DNA from: Toxorhynchites rutilus septentrionalis
Taxonomy: Eukaryota; Arthropoda; Insecta; Diptera; Culicidae
Reading direction: 5' to 3'
Length of the DNA: 64,000 nt
NCBI RefSeq assembly: GCF_029784135.1
Contig: NC_073746.1
Coordinates: forward strand, 12,769,475-12,833,474
The notes beneath the pieces were generated by a model. It saw nothing but the letters and a program-made list of their open reading frames with translations, had not been told where the DNA came from and did not search any database. Position numbers and translations under genes: made by a program. Below are positions 62,034 through 64,000 of this stretch, piece after piece; the stretch's first letter is position 1, and each line of letters begins with the position of its first letter.

Positions 62034-64000
62034 TCCTCCTCGCTGATTACTGAACAGATTTTTTCTCTTACCAGATTGGTCAACCCTAGATTGGCTGTAT
62101 GCTGCTTCATCTTCAGTGGTCCCAAAGGCTTCGTAAAGATGTCCGCAACCATTCTGTCGGTTGGGCAGTACTCGAGCTGAATCAACCCTTTCGTATACAG
62201 ATCTTTCGCATGGTACAGTCTTGTATCGATATGCTTGCTGCGTTTGTTTTGCCGCTCAAGAGAAACGAAGTCGATACACCCTCGATTATCCTCGTTGATC
62301 TTGGTTGGCAGCTGCTGTTCTTCCCCAAGCTCACACAGCAAACGTCGTAGCCACACTGCTTCCTGTGCCGCCTCAGACAGAGCGACATATTCCGCTTCCA
62401 TTGTGGACATGGTTACACAGTTCTGCTTTCTACTGCCCCAGCTGAACACTGCATCACCCAGCTTGAAAACGAAACCGCTGGTGGACTTCCGGTCAGAAGT
62501 ATCACCAGCCCAGTCCGCGTCGCTATATCCAGTCAGCTTCAACTCATCTTCCTTCTTGAGCCCAAGTCGTAGAACCAGATCTTCGGTTCCGATCAGGTAT
62601 CGAACCACGCGCTTAAGTTCGATCCAATCCCACTGTGTTGGATTGCTACTGCTGCGACTGAGGATAGACACGGATGCTGCAATATCCGGTCTGGTATTCG
62701 TGGCCAAATACAATAGGGCTCCCACTAAGCTGTGGTACTGTACGTTGTCGGGTAATGGTTCAGAATCCGATTGCTTCATGTATCCTACGTCCAATGGATA
62801 CTTGGATGCTTTCGCCCCGGTAAGTCCGAAACGTTCCGTGATCTCCTTGATAAACGCTTTCTGACTAAGAGAGTAGAATCCATCACCGCTTCTTCCGACC
62901 TTAACACCCAGGAAATGGCTTATCTGTCCTAACGACGAGATTTCAAAGTGCTTGCGCAGATGTTGTTCCAACAGGTTCATCTGCTGCTCGTCACCACATA
63001 CCACAACAATATCGTCTACGTATATAAGAACGTACATCCACTCACCGCTGTCCAGCTTCTTCAGAAACAGACAAGCGTCCGAATCCGACTGACGAAATCC
63101 CAAACTCAGCAACACCTTTTTCACAGTTGCGTTCCAGACGCGAGCTGCCTGTTTTAGACCGTATAAGCTCCGATGCAATCTGCAGACGAGCTCCTCCTTT
63201 CCGGGTTCAGCATACCCAGGAGGTTGGCGCATGAAAATTTCTTCGCTCAGGGTTCCGTTCAGATATGCGTTCTTCACATCGATGTGACGAACCTGTAGCT
63301 TCCGCTGTCCCGCCAGTGCCAGGAGTACCCGGAACGTCGACTGCATTGCAACGGGCGCAAAAACTTCGCCAATGTCTCTGCCGTATCGCTGCGCATATCC
63401 CTGGGCAACAAGCCTCGCTTTATAGCGCACTACCTGTCCAGATGAGTCCTTCTTTCGTCTGAAGACCCACTTAGACCCTATCGCTCGTCGACCCGTCGGT
63501 AAGGGAACTAACGACCACGTACCCTTCTTCATCAGCGATTGATATTCGCCATTCATCGCTTCGACCCATTTCTCACTTTCAATACTGTTCATTGCTTCGC
63601 GATAGCTCTTCGGTTCACTTTCGTCAATTTTCGCGACACCGACAACAAAATCATTGAATTTCGACGGTAGCACACCGGCATTTCCGCGTAGGGGTCTAAC
63701 GAGCCCCGCTTGGTCTTCACTGTAGTCTTCGATACTATGATTATTCACTGATTCTAAATCAATCAACACTAATTCTTCCGTACTCGCCTTCGATTCAATT
63801 TCGTCCATCTTCGCAGGTTGCTTCCTGTTACCTTTTTCTGAATTCTTATCATCGCAAGATAACTCCTCCTGCAGTGCTGGCTTGAGTTCCAGAAACCTGG
63901 CATCTCGACTGATAACTATCTGGTTCGTCTGCGTATCTAAGAACCGATACGCTTTAGAACCGCAAGCGTAACCGACGAAAATAAGTTTTTTCCCTCGACT
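62027..64000 (-). CDS. Ty1/copia polyprotein, C-terminal part (partial)
   Basis: The frame is open from the window edge (SRGKKLIFVGYACGSKAYRF, the end of the integrase GKGY region) to TGA at 62,027, at least 657 codons. RT motifs are KWVFRRKKDSSGQVVRYKAR, FAPVAMQSTFRVLLA, HIDVKNAYLNGTLSEEIFM, RSLYGLKQAARVW and the palm box YVLIYVDDIVVV. RNase H has GYSDADWAGDTSDRKSTSG, TMSTMEAEYVALSEAAQEAV and KHIDTRLYHAKD. These are diagnostic Ty1/copia domains. The polyprotein would copy and integrate the element. The stop codon lies seven bases inside the LTR. No disabling lesion is seen in the part present. Confidence 0.95.
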   Translation of the reverse strand, partial: SRGKKLIFVGYACGSKAYRFLDTQTNQIVISRDARFLELKPALQEELSCDDKNSEKGNRKQPAKMDEIESKASTEELVLIDLESVNNHSIEDYSEDQAGLVRPLRGNAGVLPSKFNDFVVGVAKIDESEPKSYREAMNSIESEKWVEAMNGEYQSLMKKGTWSLVPLPTGRRAIGSKWVFRRKKDSSGQVVRYKARLVAQGYAQRYGRDIGEVFAPVAMQSTFRVLLALAGQRKLQVRHIDVKNAYLNGTLSEEIFMRQPPGYAEPGKEELVCRLHRSLYGLKQAARVWNATVKKVLLSLGFRQSDSDACLFLKKLDSGEWMYVLIYVDDIVVVCGDEQQMNLLEQHLRKHFEISSLGQISHFLGVKVGRSGDGFYSLSQKAFIKEITERFGLTGAKASKYPLDVGYMKQSDSEPLPDNVQYHSLVGALLYLATNTRPDIAASVSILSRSSSNPTQWDWIELKRVVRYLIGTEDLVLRLGLKKEDELKLTGYSDADWAGDTSDRKSTSGFVFKLGDAVFSWGSRKQNCVTMSTMEAEYVALSEAAQEAVWLRRLLCELGEEQQLPTKINEDNRGCIDFVSLERQNKRSKHIDTRLYHAKDLYTKGLIQLEYCPTDRMVADIFTKPLGPLKMKQHTANLGLTNLVREKICSVISEEEC

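Overview
The window reads as nuclear DNA of a culicine mosquito, most likely Aedes-like. The genome is AT-rich. It is packed with element families known from mosquitoes: DD37E-type IS630-Tc1-mariner elements, BEL/Pao, Ty1/copia, RTE and CR1-type retrotransposons, tRNA-headed SINEs, MITEs with 3-bp, 8-bp and 9-bp target duplications, and a Helitron-like repeat. I recognise no intact single-copy host gene. No bacterial operon, rRNA gene, free-standing tRNA gene or CRISPR array is visible. The window is best described as intergenic or intronic DNA built from layered insertions. Many insertions can be dated relative to one another because their target-site duplications (TSDs) are still readable.

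Left third (1-28,900): relics and unique DNA; a 1,295-bp DD37E element (5006-6300); a 2.2-kb candidate DNA transposon (7824-9999) whose terminal inverted repeats enclose a decayed, apparently intron-containing transposase-like gene; an A-rich, strand-asymmetric block resembling a 3' UTR (about 11,800-12,820); and an 11.4-kb BEL/Pao retrotransposon on the minus strand (13,340-24,763, 246-bp LTRs, TSD CTATA). The BEL integrase is split by a 5'-truncated R1/I-like non-LTR retrotransposon (14,602-19,264, 9-bp TSD). A second DD37E element (25,294-26,882) has 49-bp perfect TIRs, and its transposase is split by a SINE with a 15-bp TSD. A 253-bp MITE lies at 27,078.

Middle (28,900-46,800): a nearly complete CR1/L2-type element on the minus strand carries one nonsense codon and a 545-bp Mutator-like MITE with a 9-bp TSD. 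A second copy of the first SINE family follows. A three-layer nest comes next: a plus-strand RTE element contains a hAT-like MITE (8-bp TSD), which contains a minus-strand RTE element (13-bp TSD). The outer RTE also holds a 184-bp Harbinger-like MITE with TSD TAG. After this come a pogo-type transposase fragment between SINE heads and a Helitron-like element sitting in one of two copies of a duplicated segment.

Right third (46,800-64,000): a histone-derived block with two histone H2A pseudogenes and three histone-type 3' stem-loops; a foldback-like element with about 450-bp inverted arms and a hAT-like element between them; an adjacent mariner-like element with an uninterrupted 362-aa DD41D transposase; an internally deleted mariner; a truncated CR1 tail; a SINE in front of a 426-bp hexanucleotide microsatellite; and the 3' half of a Ty1/copia element with an open frame running off the right edge.

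The genes do not form a pathway. Each is the replication machinery of a selfish element. The element most likely to be intact is the DD41D mariner. The copia polyprotein is open as far as visible, and the CR1 element is only lightly damaged.
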